Under the pieces are notes generated by a model. The model was not told where the DNA came from, made no database searches, and saw only the letters and a list, made by a program, of their open reading frames with translations. A DNA stretch of 64,000 nucleotides from Caulobacter segnis (GTDB taxonomy: Bacteria > Pseudomonadota > Alphaproteobacteria > Caulobacterales > Caulobacteraceae): the NCBI RefSeq assembly GCF_023935105.1, contig NZ_CP096040.1:1178001-1242000 (forward strand), read 5' to 3'. The position numbers and the translations under genes were made by a program. Shown here in pieces: positions 32,141-41,316 of the stretch; within the stretch, counting starts at the first letter, position 1, and each line of letters opens with the position of its first letter.

Positions 32141-33528
32141 ATGCGCGTGCCACCGACCTGGACGCCCGTCATCCCCGACGGTGACGCCCCGCTGTACGAG
32201 CGACTGGTGTCGGTGCTGCGGGCCGATATCGGCTCAGGGGTGCTGACCGCCGGTGTGCGCCTGCCGCCGCAGCGCGACCTGGCCTATCGCCTGGGCGTGG
32301 GGCTGGGCACGGTGACGCGAGCCTATGTCGAGGCCGAGAAGGCCGGGTTGGTCAGCGCCCATGTCGGCCGGGGCAGCTTCGTCAACGCCCCCACCGCCCA
32401 CCGGGCCTTCGAGCGCGACGGGCCGATCAACCTGGCCCAGAACATCGCTCTGTCGTCGCCCGCCGGGACGCGCATCGCCGAGGCCCTGGCGCGGGTGCGC
32501 CGCCGGCCCGACCTCCTCGAGCACCTGGCCTATGCGCCGCCGATGGGCCACGAGGCGCAGCGGCGGGCCGGGGCGGCGTGGCTGGCGCGGACCAGCAGCT
32601 ATGAGAGCGTCGACTGGCGGCGGCTGATCTGCTGCGGCGGGGCCCAGCAAGGCCTGGCCCTGACCCTGGGCGCCCTGCTGCGGCCGGGCGAGGTGCTGCT
32701 GACCGAGGCCCTGGCCTATCACGGCCTGAAGTCCCTGGCCCTGCACAGCGGCTGGCGCGTCCGGGGCCTGCCGATGGACGCCGAGGGCCTGCGCCCCGAC
32801 GCCCTGGAAGAGGCGATCCTGGCCACCGGCGCGCGGGTGCTGGCGGTGCTGCCGACCCTGCAGAACCCCACCGGCCGGATCATGAGCCGCTCGCGCCGCG
32901 ACGCCATCGTGGCCATCGCCCGCAAGCACGACCTGATCCTGGTCGAGGACGACATCTACGGCGCCTACGCCCAGGACGCGCCGCCGCCGTTCGCCATGCT
33001 GGCCCCCCAGCGGACCTTCTACGTCTCGGGCGTGTCCAAGACCCTGGCGCCGGGCCTGCGCGCCGGCTTCATCGTCGCGCCCGCCGCGGAACAGTTCGAG
33101 CGGCTGCTGGACGCGGTGCGGGTGATGACCTACGCGCCGCCGGCCTTCGGCGGGCTGATCGCCACCCAGTGGATCGAGGACGGCACCGCCGACACCATCC
33201 TGGCCGAGGTGCGCGACGAGGCGGCCGCCCGTCTGGTGATGGCCCGCCAGCTCCTGGGCGCGGCGATCGAGACCCCCGCTCGGACCTGGCGCCGCACGTC
33301 TGGCTGCCGATGAGCGAGCTGGAGGCCGAGCGCCTGGCCGGCCGCGCCCTGCGCGGCGGGGCCGAGGTCACCCCGCCGTCGGCCCCGGTCGTCGAGCCGG
33401 GCCACGAGTGCGGCGTCCGCGTCTGCCTGGGCGCGGTTCCCGATCGCGAGACCCTGCGGCGCGGCCTCGAGATCGTCGCCGGCGCCTTGTCCAGCGAGGT
33501 CGGCGAACGATCCCTGGCGATGATCTAG
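32141..33528 (+). pseudogene. MocR-type (GntR-aminotransferase) regulator with single-base frameshift
   Basis: N-terminal GntR winged helix (PLYERLVSVLRADIGSGVLT, LPPQRDLAYRLGVGLGTVTR) followed by a fold-type I aminotransferase domain with FYVSGVSKTLAPGLRAGFIV (the Lys that binds PLP). After about 378 residues the frame runs into ...ARTWRRTSGCR and a stop (the TGA at 33311-33313). The expected C-terminal part (PHVWLPMSELEAERLAGRAL and so on) lies in the next frame and ends at 33528. The break is in a run of five C at 33273-33277: one more base restores the family sequence. Either a real mutation or a homopolymer error. Confidence 0.85.
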
Positions 33529-33532
33529 ACGG

Positions 33533-34300
33533 CTACCACAGCAGCGTCTTGACCCAGGTCGACCCGTCCGGGGCGGGCGAGACGACCTTGACCACCACCT
33601 GGCTGTCCTTGGCCAGCCAGAAGGTCGCCGGCTTCCATTCGGGGTGATTGTAGTCGGTGGTCATCACCCAGCAGTCGACCTTGCCGCCGGCCGAGCTGGT
33701 CAGGACTTCCGAGCCCGTCACCTTGAACACATAGGGCGCGGGCGGGCCGCCGCCCGGATGGTGGAAGACGATCCGCGCCTCATAGCCCTTGGCCAGCGGC
33801 AGGGCCTGCAGGAATTCGGTGTCGGTTTCGAAGTTGAAGGTCGGCTCGGGCGCGGCGACGTCATAGGCGGCCTGGGTGTTGCCGGGCAGGTCCTGCAGGC
33901 CCACGACCCGGTCGGGGCGGAAGTCGAACCCCTCGACCTTGGTCTGGCCGTCGCGGGTGGTGGTGCGGACGTGGCTATAGGGGCGGAAGGTGCCTAGCTC
34001 GAACCAGCTGTCCAGGGTCTTGACCGCGCCCGGCGTCGCGCCGTCCCAGTGCTGGACGATGTGCAGCCGCCTGACGCCGGCCTTGTCGGGCTCGATGCGG
34101 ATCTCGCGTGTCCAGACGTCCAGCGGCTGGATCGTGTCGCCGACCTGCTTGTAGCGCAGGTAGCGGTGGACGGCGGGCTTGACCTTGTCGAACCGCGCCA
34201 GCGGCTGGCCCACCGGCACGGGGGTCACGGCGGCTTGGGCGACTTGGGCGACGGAGAGGGCGATCGCGACGCCGAAGGCCGCGCGAAGGGTGAGCGACAT
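33533..34300 (-). CDS. Secreted hypothetical protein
   Basis: 255 residues from the ATG at 34300 (MSLTLRAAFGVAIALSVAQV), with a signal peptide ending near AQAA. The mature protein is rich in beta strands (PLDVWTREIRIEPDKAGVRR, FELGTFRPYSHVRTTTRDGQ). It resembles DUF3108-type periplasmic proteins, but I do not recognise it with certainty. It ends 4 bp from the end of the MocR-type gene on the other strand. Confidence 0.7.
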   Translation of the reverse strand: MSLTLRAAFGVAIALSVAQVAQAAVTPVPVGQPLARFDKVKPAVHRYLRYKQVGDTIQPLDVWTREIRIEPDKAGVRRLHIVQHWDGATPGAVKTLDSWFELGTFRPYSHVRTTTRDGQTKVEGFDFRPDRVVGLQDLPGNTQAAYDVAAPEPTFNFETDTEFLQALPLAKGYEARIVFHHPGGGPPAPYVFKVTGSEVLTSSAGGKVDCWVMTTDYNHPEWKPATFWLAKDSQVVVKVVSPAPDGSTWVKTLLW

Positions 34301-34414
34301 GAAAAGGTCCTGAACGAGCGTGGCGAGCATGTGAGGGGAGGGGCCGTGCGTCCGCCAATTAAGCTTCGGTAATCCCTGCTGACCCCGCCGCGCCGCGAGG
34401 CGGACGCTCTGGCT

Positions 34415-34942
34415 TCAATCAAGCCCCGCCAATACCGCCTCCACCCGCTCGGCGACCGATCCTGGCGCCACGGGAACCAGCTCGAACCCCAGCTCGGCAT
34501 AGGCCTCTTCATGCGTCCGCTCGAAGGCCCGCGCCTCTTCCAGCCCGATCCGACGCGCCGCCGTCGGCGTGATGAAGCCGAGGCTGCGCACCAGGAACAC
34601 GCAACGCCGATAGACGTCCTCGGCCGCGATCCGGTCGAGTTCCGCGCGCAGCAGGGCCGAGACCGGATGACCCAGGAACCGCGCCAGGGCCAGGGCGCAG
34701 ACCGGCGAGCGGTCGAAGAACACGAGGTCGCCGCTGGCCCGCGCCTGGCGTTGTCGCTGCAGGGCGACGATGGCGTCGACGAAGCCCGGATCGGTCCAGG
34801 GCTCGGCCACGCCCTCGGCCTGGGCGAGGGCGATGACGTCGGTCGCGGCCTCCTCGACCACGACATGGCCGGCGCGCTCCAGGGCGCGCAGCAGCACGGT
34901 TTTCCCAGCGCCCGGGGCGCCGGTCAGGATGTAGCGTCGCAT
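34415..34942 (-). CDS. AAA-type ATPase (AAA_28), P-loop nucleotide-binding protein
   Basis: 175 residues beginning MRRYILTGAPGAGKTVLLRA, a clean Walker A. VFFDRSPVCALALARFLG takes the place of Walker B. The short length and the layout match AAA_28 (NadR/Ttd14-like) kinases. Possible role in nucleotide or small-molecule phosphorylation; substrate unknown. It lies just downstream of and on the same strand as the GNAT gene. Confidence 0.72.
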   Translation of the reverse strand: MRRYILTGAPGAGKTVLLRALERAGHVVVEEAATDVIALAQAEGVAEPWTDPGFVDAIVALQRQRQARASGDLVFFDRSPVCALALARFLGHPVSALLRAELDRIAAEDVYRRCVFLVRSLGFITPTAARRIGLEEARAFERTHEEAYAELGFELVPVAPGSVAERVEAVLAGLD

Positions 34943-34994
34943 GTGTGTGGGGGGATCCTCGCCGAAGGCGGCGTGTCCCAGGACGATAGCGCCT

Positions 34995-35531
34995 CTACAG
35001 CGCCTTTTCCATCACCACGAAATGCAGGTCGTCCCTCTGCGGCACGCCGAAGCGTTCGTCGCCGTAGGGGAAGGGCTCGGTCTGGCCGGTCAGGCGGTAG
35101 CCGCGCCGCTCGTACCAGGCGATCAGGGTGTCGCGCACCGAGATGACGGTCATCTCCATGGACTTGCCGCCGCGCGCGCGGGCATAGGCCTCGGCGGCCT
35201 CCAGCATGGTCCGGCCGATGCCGCCGGCCTGACGCAGGGGCGAGACGGTGACCATGCCGACGTACCAGGCGTCGGCCTCGCCCTCGCCGTTCGGGGGCTG
35301 GACCCACACGCAGGCGTGCGGCGTGTCGCCCTCGGCGTCGCGCAGGGTCAGCAGGGCGGAACCGGGATTGGCCGCCAGGTCGGCCCGCAGGGACGCCGCG
35401 TCCGTGCGCTGGCCGCCCAGCAGATAGCTCTCGCTGGTCCAGCCCTTGGTCGCGAGCTCGCCGCGATAGGCCGAGTTGACGAGGACGGCCAGGGCGGCCA
35501 GTTCGTGGTCTTGCGCGGGGGCGATCAGCAT
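34995..35531 (-). CDS. GNAT-family N-acetyltransferase
   Basis: 178 residues from the ATG at 35531 (MLIAPAQDHELAALAVLVNS). The acetyl-CoA-binding motif is VSPLRQAGGIGRTMLEAAEA and the C-terminal EMTVISVRDTLIAWYERRGY is a typical strand-helix. The catalysed acetylation cannot be predicted. About 50 bp upstream of the AAA-type gene; likely one transcript. Confidence 0.82.
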   Translation of the reverse strand: MLIAPAQDHELAALAVLVNSAYRGELATKGWTSESYLLGGQRTDAASLRADLAANPGSALLTLRDAEGDTPHACVWVQPPNGEGEADAWYVGMVTVSPLRQAGGIGRTMLEAAEAYARARGGKSMEMTVISVRDTLIAWYERRGYRLTGQTEPFPYGDERFGVPQRDDLHFVVMEKAL

Positions 35532-35631
35532 GGTCCCGTTTAAGCCACGCCGAACGCCGCAAGCCAAGCGGCCGGAGAATCGCTTAGCGTCCGGTCGTGG
35601 CCGGCGCGGCTGGATGCGAGTGGGGAAACGG

Positions 35632-36174
35632 ATGCCTGAGCTGCTGATCGGCTGCGGCAACAGTCGCGACAAGCGGGTGGGCGATCTGTCCGACTGGGCG
35701 TGGAAGGACCTCACCACCCTGGATATCGACCCGCACGCCGGGGCGGACATCATCCACGACCTCAACGTCATGCCCTATCCGTTCGCGGACGACCATTTCG
35801 ACGAGGTCCACGCCTACGAGGTGCTGGAACACACGGGACAGCAGGGCGACTGGCGGTTCTTCTTCGCGCAGTTCAGCGAGTTCTGGCGCATCCTCAAGCC
35901 CGGCGGCCTGCTGTGCGCGACCTGCCCGTCGATGTCGTCGCGCTGGGTGTGGGGCGATCCGGGCCATACGCGGGTGATCCAGCCGGAAAGCCTGATCTTC
36001 CTGCAGCAGCCGCAGTACGCCCAGGTCGGGATCACCTCGCTGACCGACTATCGCGCGGTCTATCAGGCCGACTTCGACATGCCGTTCACCCAGGACGACG
36101 GCGAGACCTTCAAGTTCGCGCTGCGGGCGGTGAAGCCGTCGCGGATCCAGCCCAAGACGGGACCGGTGGCCTAG
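35632..36174 (+). CDS. Class I SAM-dependent methyltransferase-like protein
   Basis: 180 residues from the ATG at 35632 (MPELLIGCGNSRDKRVGDLS); an ATG at 35614 is possible. The SAM-loop GCGNSRDKRV is reduced, followed by LTTLDIDPHAGADIIHDLNV, then FDEVHAYEVLEHTGQQGDWR and ILKPGGLLCATCPSM. The pattern is of a methyltransferase, small for the family. The substrate is unknown. It is divergent from the GNAT gene and convergent with the YihY gene. Confidence 0.75.
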   Translation: MPELLIGCGNSRDKRVGDLSDWAWKDLTTLDIDPHAGADIIHDLNVMPYPFADDHFDEVHAYEVLEHTGQQGDWRFFFAQFSEFWRILKPGGLLCATCPSMSSRWVWGDPGHTRVIQPESLIFLQQPQYAQVGITSLTDYRAVYQADFDMPFTQDDGETFKFALRAVKPSRIQPKTGPVA

Positions 36175-36177
36175 GCT

Positions 36178-37389
36178 CTAGCGCCCCCGGACCTTCTTCC
36201 AGGCTCCGCCGGCCATCCGCTTCACGCCGCCGGCCTCGCGCTTGATCATCTCCCAGGGATGGAACGCCAGCCCGACCGTGTCGGCCATGGCCGCGCCGCG
36301 CGCGCCCATCGGGCGCTCGGGCCCGGTGGTGGAGTCGACGGCGGTCTGGTGCTCGATCTCGGCGTTCAGCTCTGCCCCGACCAGGATGGCCATGATCGAG
36401 AACCACACCCAGACCATGAAGGCGATCACCGCCCCCAGCGGGCCGTAGGTGGCGTCGTAGTGGGCGATGCGGTTGACGTAGATCGAGAAGCCCAGCGAGC
36501 CGGCCAGCCATCCGGCCGAGGCCGCGCCCGCCCCGATCCACACCCAGCGCCACCGGGCCTGGGCCCGGCTGGGCCCGAAGCGGTACAGCACGGCGAAGGC
36601 CATGGCGGTCATGGCCATCACGATCAGCCAGCGGATCGGCGAGACGATCCCGTCCAGCGCCGAGAGGCGGGCGGCCTCCAGCAACAGCGGCGTGACGATC
36701 AGCACGCCCGAGGCGACCGCCGCGTACAGCAGGGCGCAGACGGTGAAGAGGTAGCTGAGCAGGGTGCGCCGGATCAGGTGCCGTTTCTCGTCCTCGTCAT
36801 AGGCGATGTTCAGCCCGTCGAAGAGCGCCCGCATGCTGGCGTTGGCGCTCCAGATCGACAGAAGCAAGCTGAAGGCGAAGGCCACGCCCAGCTTGGCCTG
36901 GCCCTGGCTGGCCAGCCGCAGCATCTGCTCGCCGACGATCTGGACGACGCTGGCGGGAAACACCCCGCGCATGCCGCGCAGCTGCTCCTCGACGGTGCGC
37001 ACGTCGGCGAACAGACCGTACATCGACACGAAAGCGCCGATGGCCGGAAACAGGGCCAGCAGGGTGTAGAAGGTCACGCCCCCGGCCACGGCCGGCAGGC
37101 GGTCGACGCTGATCTCGCGCCAGGTGCGCCACAGGATGTCGCGCCAGCCCAGCAGCGGGATGTGGCCGGGGTGGCGGGCGGCGCGGCCCCGGCGCGGCTC
37201 GGCCTGGTCGAAGTCGGCCGGCGGCATGGCGCGGTCTTCCGACAGGCCCGGAGGGGCGTCGATGTGGTCCTCGACCTGTTTCCTGGGCAAGGCGAACGGC
37301 GTCACCGCCAACAGCACGATCCACGGCGCCAGGTGGTAGGGACGCGATTTCAGCCAGGACAGGATCGGACGCGGCGAAGCGTCGGTCAT
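36178..37389 (-). CDS. YihY/BrkB-family inner-membrane protein
   Basis: 403 residues from the ATG at 37389. Six or so membrane segments form the YihY core: WREISVDRLPAVAGGVTFYT near residue 90, VAFAFSLLLSIWSANASMRA, then WVWIGAGAASAGWLAGSLG and GAVIAFMVWVWFSIMAILVG. GAELNAEIEHQTAVDSTTGP at the end is a family hallmark. Function not established. The N-terminal segment (residues 1-80) is longer than in many members. Confidence 0.85.
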   Translation of the reverse strand: MTDASPRPILSWLKSRPYHLAPWIVLLAVTPFALPRKQVEDHIDAPPGLSEDRAMPPADFDQAEPRRGRAARHPGHIPLLGWRDILWRTWREISVDRLPAVAGGVTFYTLLALFPAIGAFVSMYGLFADVRTVEEQLRGMRGVFPASVVQIVGEQMLRLASQGQAKLGVAFAFSLLLSIWSANASMRALFDGLNIAYDEDEKRHLIRRTLLSYLFTVCALLYAAVASGVLIVTPLLLEAARLSALDGIVSPIRWLIVMAMTAMAFAVLYRFGPSRAQARWRWVWIGAGAASAGWLAGSLGFSIYVNRIAHYDATYGPLGAVIAFMVWVWFSIMAILVGAELNAEIEHQTAVDSTTGPERPMGARGAAMADTVGLAFHPWEMIKREAGGVKRMAGGAWKKVRGR

Positions 37390-37481
37390 GGAACGCCCTC
37401 CAGGCCATGGAAACCCCGCCGGTTCGGCTCCGTTCCGCGCAAGCCTTGCCTTGGGCCGAGTCGTCCACAATCTTGCGCGCC

Positions 37482-38243
37482 ATGGACGCCCGCATCGCCT
37501 CGATCTATCGCCACCCCGTCAAGGGTTTCACGCCCGAACGGCTGACCTCGGCTATTCTCGAGGCCGGGGCGTGTTTCCCGTGCGACCGACTGTACGCGGT
37601 CGAGGACGGGCCCAGCGGTTTCGACCCCGCCGCCCCGGGCCATATCTCGAAGATGAAGTTCACGGTGCTGGCCAAGATCCCCGCCGTCGCCAAGGCCCGC
37701 ACGGCCTATGACGAGGCGACCGGCGTGTTCAGCGCCAAGGCCGAGGGGCGGCCCGACTTCGCCGGCGACCTGCGGACGGACGCGGGGCGCGCGGGGCTGG
37801 AGACCTGGCTGGCCGCCTTGCTGGACGGCGAGATCACCGGGCCGCTCAGGGTGATCGAGGGGCCGGGCGCGCACCGGTTCATGGACAGCAAGTCCGGCTA
37901 CGTCTCGATCGTCAACCTGGCCAGCGTGCGCGATCTTGGCCAGCGCCTAGGCATGACCCTTGATCCGCTGCGCTTCCGCGCCAATCTCTATGTCGAAGGC
38001 TGGCCGGCCTGGGTCGAGAACGACTGGACCGGCCGGACCCTGACCGTCGGCGGCGCGACCGCCGACGTCCTCAAGCCCATTGTCCGCTGCGCCGCCACCC
38101 ACGTCGACCCGACCACGGCCGAGCGCGACGTCGAACTGGTCAAGGCCCTGTTCGACACCTACGGCCACATGTTCTGCGGGATCTATCTGAACATCACCGG
38201 GGGCGGTGAAGTGCGGGAGGGGGATGGAGTGGCGGTGGGGTGA
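37482..38243 (+). CDS. MOSC-domain protein
   Basis: 253 residues. The beta-barrel N-terminal part is ARIASIYRHPVKGFTPERLT, and the MOSC core has FMDSKSGYVSIVNLASVRDL, FRANLYVEGWPAWVEND and VLKPIVRCAATHVDPTTAER, in which the single Cys is the family's sulfur carrier. These proteins act in molybdenum cofactor sulfuration or as mARC-like reductase partners. No ferredoxin domain is attached. Confidence 0.82.
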   Translation: MDARIASIYRHPVKGFTPERLTSAILEAGACFPCDRLYAVEDGPSGFDPAAPGHISKMKFTVLAKIPAVAKARTAYDEATGVFSAKAEGRPDFAGDLRTDAGRAGLETWLAALLDGEITGPLRVIEGPGAHRFMDSKSGYVSIVNLASVRDLGQRLGMTLDPLRFRANLYVEGWPAWVENDWTGRTLTVGGATADVLKPIVRCAATHVDPTTAERDVELVKALFDTYGHMFCGIYLNITGGGEVREGDGVAVG

Positions 38244-38246
38244 CCC

Positions 38247-38540
38247 TCAGGACAGATGGGATTCGATGTCCATGTTCTGATGCAATATGCGGACGATTTC
38301 GATGAATGTTTCCCGCCGCTTATAGAAGATGAAATGCGAGCCGGCTGAACGTTGCCGGTAGCCGTTCGGCAAATCGTCATTGATCGGGCTTAGGTCGGGG
38401 TTCGCGGCCACCAGTCCAATCGTGGCTCGAATGTCTTGTAAGTAGCTAAGCGCTCGCCGCGCGCCCCATTGGGCTCTTGAATAAACCCAGATCTCGTCGA
38501 AGTCGCGTTGTGCTCTGGGCGTGAGCCTGTAGCCGCTCAC
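38247..38540 (-). CDS. parE: ParE/RelE-superfamily toxin
   Basis: 97 residues, GTG start (MSGYRLTPRAQRDFDEIWVY). LTPRAQRDFDEIW, YLQDIRATIGLVAANPDLSP and SHFIFYKRRETFIEIVRILH match the ParE branch, which poisons DNA gyrase. The start codon overlaps the antitoxin stop in GTGA. Base composition is less GC-rich than in the neighbours, which suggests transfer. Confidence 0.88.
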   Translation of the reverse strand: MSGYRLTPRAQRDFDEIWVYSRAQWGARRALSYLQDIRATIGLVAANPDLSPINDDLPNGYRQRSAGSHFIFYKRRETFIEIVRILHQNMDIESHLS

Positions 38541-38788
38541 TCTTCGATGCCCTCTTCCCTGGCTTTCTCAGCGATATAAGCGTCAAGATCGAACTCTTCG
38601 GCGAGCCCGCTTTGTTCGCCCTCGATGAGCGCCGCGCGTAGCCGAGCCAATCGCATCTCGCGATCTTCCAGCAGACGAAGGCCCGCGCGGACGACCTCAC
38701 TGGCTGAACCGTAGCGTCCTTCTTCGATCTGGTCCGAGATGAAGGACTGAAAGTGCTCGCTAAGCACGATAGAAGTGTTCTTGCTCAT
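38537..38788 (-). CDS. parD: ParD-family antitoxin
   Basis: 83 residues from the ATG at 38788 (MSKNTSIVLSEHFQSFISDQ). The ribbon-helix-helix DNA-binding part is followed by the ParD-like RYGSASEVVRAGLRLLEDRE, and the C-terminal toxin-binding tail is acidic. Antitoxin first, toxin second, with a 4-nt overlap, is the usual layout. An inverted repeat 22-42 bp upstream is a likely autoregulation site. Confidence 0.88.
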   Translation of the reverse strand: MSKNTSIVLSEHFQSFISDQIEEGRYGSASEVVRAGLRLLEDREMRLARLRAALIEGEQSGLAEEFDLDAYIAEKAREEGIEE

Positions 38789-38809
38789 CACGCGCTCCAG
38801 TTGTTGGCA

Positions 38810-38830
38810 GGATACCAAAAACTGGTACCC
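38810..38830. promoter_or_regulatory. Imperfect inverted repeat upstream of parDE
   Basis: GGATACC-AAAAACT-GGTACCC: 7-bp arms, one mismatch, about 22 bp upstream of the parD ATG. Likely the ParD operator, which would overlap the promoter. Confidence 0.45.
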
Positions 38831-38874
38831 CATTCAATCTCGCCACCCCAACCTCAAAGCGCTAAACCCCGCCC

Positions 38875-39744
38875 ATGACCCTGACCCTCGTCAAAGCCTG
38901 GACCGCCGCCAAGGATCGTCTGAAGGACGCCGGCATCGATCAGCCGTCGATCGACGCGCGCCTGATGCTGGAGGTGGCCGCCAATGTCACCCGCACCGAG
39001 ATCGTGACCGATCCCTACCGCGAGCTCACCGAGGCGCAGGTCGCCACGCTGGACGAGTACCTGGCCCGCCGGGCCCGGCGCGAGCCGGTCAGCCACATCA
39101 TCGGCCGCAAGGGCTTCTGGAAGATCCTGCTGCAGGTCAACAAGGACGTCCTGACCCCGCGTCCCGAGACCGAGGTGATCGTCGACGAGGTGCTCAAGGC
39201 CTTCCCCGAGCAGATGCCGTTCTCGATGCTGGACCTGGGCGTCGGCTCGGGCACCATCCTGCTGGCGGTGCTGGCCGAGCGTCCGGCCGCCAAGGGCCTG
39301 GGCGTCGACGCCTCCAGCGAGGCCCTCGCCGTGGCGCGGGACAACGCCGCCAACCTGGACCTGAACAATCGCGCCGCCCTGATGCACGGCGACTGGACGG
39401 CGGGGCTGGGCGACGCGAACTTCGACCTGGTCGTTTCCAACCCGCCCTACATCCCGACGGCGGTGATCGACACCCTGGAGCCCGAGGTTCGCGACCACGA
39501 ACCGCGCCTGGCCCTGGACGGCGGGGCCGACGGCCTGGACGCCTATCGCCTGCTGGCCCCCGAGATCCTGCGGGTGCTGAAGCCCGGCGGCATGTTCGCC
39601 GTCGAGATCGGCTACGACCAGTCCAAGGACGTCGAAGCCTTGTTCTCCGCCGCCGGCGCGCAAGAGGTCCGCACGGTCAAGGACCTGTCGACGCACGACC
39701 GCGTTGTGGTCGGGGTGAAAAATCCCTTGGAAACCGGGGCGTGA
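38875..39744 (+). CDS. prmC: Peptide chain release factor N5-glutamine methyltransferase
   Basis: 289 residues. N-terminal helical domain, EPVSHIIGRKGFWKI, then the SAM loop MLDLGVGSGTILLAVLAE and the catalytic VVSNPPYIPTAVI. NPPY is the glutamine-methyltransferase motif. It methylates the GGQ glutamine of RF1 and RF2. prfA is not adjacent, but 12 kb upstream on the other strand. The ATG at 38875 is the natural start. Confidence 0.93.
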   Translation: MTLTLVKAWTAAKDRLKDAGIDQPSIDARLMLEVAANVTRTEIVTDPYRELTEAQVATLDEYLARRARREPVSHIIGRKGFWKILLQVNKDVLTPRPETEVIVDEVLKAFPEQMPFSMLDLGVGSGTILLAVLAERPAAKGLGVDASSEALAVARDNAANLDLNNRAALMHGDWTAGLGDANFDLVVSNPPYIPTAVIDTLEPEVRDHEPRLALDGGADGLDAYRLLAPEILRVLKPGGMFAVEIGYDQSKDVEALFSAAGAQEVRTVKDLSTHDRVVVGVKNPLETGA

Positions 39745-39989
39745 ACCGTTAGACGAGTCATGTCTCCTTCCAGATCGCCGGGTGACGGGAAAAGCGAACG
39801 CTTCAAGCGTTGGCGAGGCTCCCCCGGCAGGCGCGCCCGGTCCGCCGGTCGCCGCGCCGCAAAGAGCAGGGCGGGGGCTCTACGGAAACCAGTGTCTCTG
39901 AGACTCACCCAGGGTTCGACCCGCCCAGAGACCAGCAAGGCCGGACGCGCCAGCATAAGACTGACCTCCGGACAGGTTCAGAAGAGAAC

Positions 39990-41111
39990 ATGAGAGATTT
40001 CAAAGGCATGAAGCGCCAACGCGGCCGCAACAATCGCGGTGGCAACGGCGGCAAGCCTCAGCAGCACAACGCTAACCGCGCCTTCGACTCGAACGGCCCC
40101 GAGGGCGTCAAGGTGCGCGGCGCGGCCCAGAGCGTCTACGAGAAGTACCAGCAGCTGGCCCGCGACGCCTCGTCGTCCGGCGACCGCGTGCTGGCCGAGA
40201 ACTACCTGCAGCACGCCGAGCACTATTTCCGCGTCCTGCGGGCGATCCAGCCGAATCGTCCGGTGGCGGACATCGTCGGCAAGGACGTCTACGCCGCCTA
40301 CGAGATCGACTTCGAGGCCGAGCCGCCGGAAGAGCCCGAGGTCGTCGAGACCCCGGCCCAGACCGAAAGCCAGGGCGAAGGCGGCGAGGGCGACGGCGAG
40401 CAGCGCCGCGACCGTTTCGAGAGCCGCGACCGCGATCGCAACCGGGATCGTGACCGCAACCGCGACGACCGCAACCGCGATGGCCGCGATGGCGAAGGTC
40501 GTCGGGACCGCTGGCGCGACCGCGACGACCGCGACCGCAATCGCGATGATCGTCCCCGCGACGACCGCCCGCGTGAAGACCGGCCTCGCGACGACCGTCC
40601 CCGTGATGATCGCCCGCGCGAGGACCGCTTCCGCGATCGTGACGACCGCCCGCGCGATGATCGTCCCCGTGAAGACCGTCCCCGTGACGACCGTGCGGCC
40701 GCCGCCGAGGGCGAGCAGCCGCAAGGCGACGGCGAGTTCCGCGAAGGCCGCCGCCGTGACCGGAACCGCAATCGCGATCGCGACTGGCAGCCGCGCGGCG
40801 AGCGCGACCCGCTGGCCGTGATCGAGCCGGAAGCCTCGCCCTTGCCGTCGTCCAGCGACGCGCCGGCCGGCGAAGGCTCGCCCGTGCTGCGTGGCCAGGA
40901 CGGCGCCGTCAGCGAGGCCCCGGCCTTCCTCGGCCGCAAGTCCACGCGCGCCACCGCTGCCGCTGCCGCTGCCGCCGAACCGGCCCCGGCCGCCGAGGCC
41001 CCCGCGGCCGAAGGCGGTGAAGAGGTCAAGAAGCCCCGCCGCCGCCGCGCCCCGCGCAGCTTCGAGGCGGGCGAAGGCGCGCCGGCCGGTTCGGAGTCCG
41101 AGGACGCCTGA
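39990..41111 (+). CDS. DUF4167 protein with long Arg/Asp-rich repeats
   Basis: 373 residues from the ATG at 39990 (MRDFKGMKRQRGRNNRGGNG). The N-terminal part (to about residue 100) is the conserved DUF4167: VRGAAQSVYEKYQQLARDAS, NYLQHAEHYFRVLRAIQPNR. From about 150 to 240 come runs of Asp-Arg-Asp-Arg and units such as DDRPRDDRPREDRPRDDRPR, then an Ala/Pro-rich part ending KKPRRRRAPRSFEAGEG. Such charged low-complexity protein is likely to bind RNA; function is unknown. In alphaproteobacteria it lies next to prmC and clpB, as here. Confidence 0.82.
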   Translation: MRDFKGMKRQRGRNNRGGNGGKPQQHNANRAFDSNGPEGVKVRGAAQSVYEKYQQLARDASSSGDRVLAENYLQHAEHYFRVLRAIQPNRPVADIVGKDVYAAYEIDFEAEPPEEPEVVETPAQTESQGEGGEGDGEQRRDRFESRDRDRNRDRDRNRDDRNRDGRDGEGRRDRWRDRDDRDRNRDDRPRDDRPREDRPRDDRPRDDRPREDRFRDRDDRPRDDRPREDRPRDDRAAAAEGEQPQGDGEFREGRRRDRNRNRDRDWQPRGERDPLAVIEPEASPLPSSSDAPAGEGSPVLRGQDGAVSEAPAFLGRKSTRATAAAAAAAEPAPAAEAPAAEGGEEVKKPRRRRAPRSFEAGEGAPAGSESEDA

Positions 41112-41137
41112 TCCGCGTCGTGTGATCGACCTTACGA

Positions 41138-41166
41138 AAGGGAGCCGTGAAAGCGGCTCCCTTTTT
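41138..41166 (+). terminator. Rho-independent terminator after the DUF4167 gene
   Basis: AAGGGAGCCG (41138-41147) pairs perfectly with CGGCTCCCTT (41154-41163), 6-nt loop TGAAAG, followed by TTT. Confidence 0.88.
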
Positions 41167-41316
41167 CGTTGGGCGGTGAGTTGGCCTTCGAGTCGAGGCA
41201 TGGGCGCCGGGCTCCCGTCGCCACGATCGGCTACTACACTCAGCTCGCGAGAAGCGGTACGCGACGTCCGCAACGGGTCGTGAGCCGCCATTGGCCTCCC
41301 ACTCAGAACTAGACGA

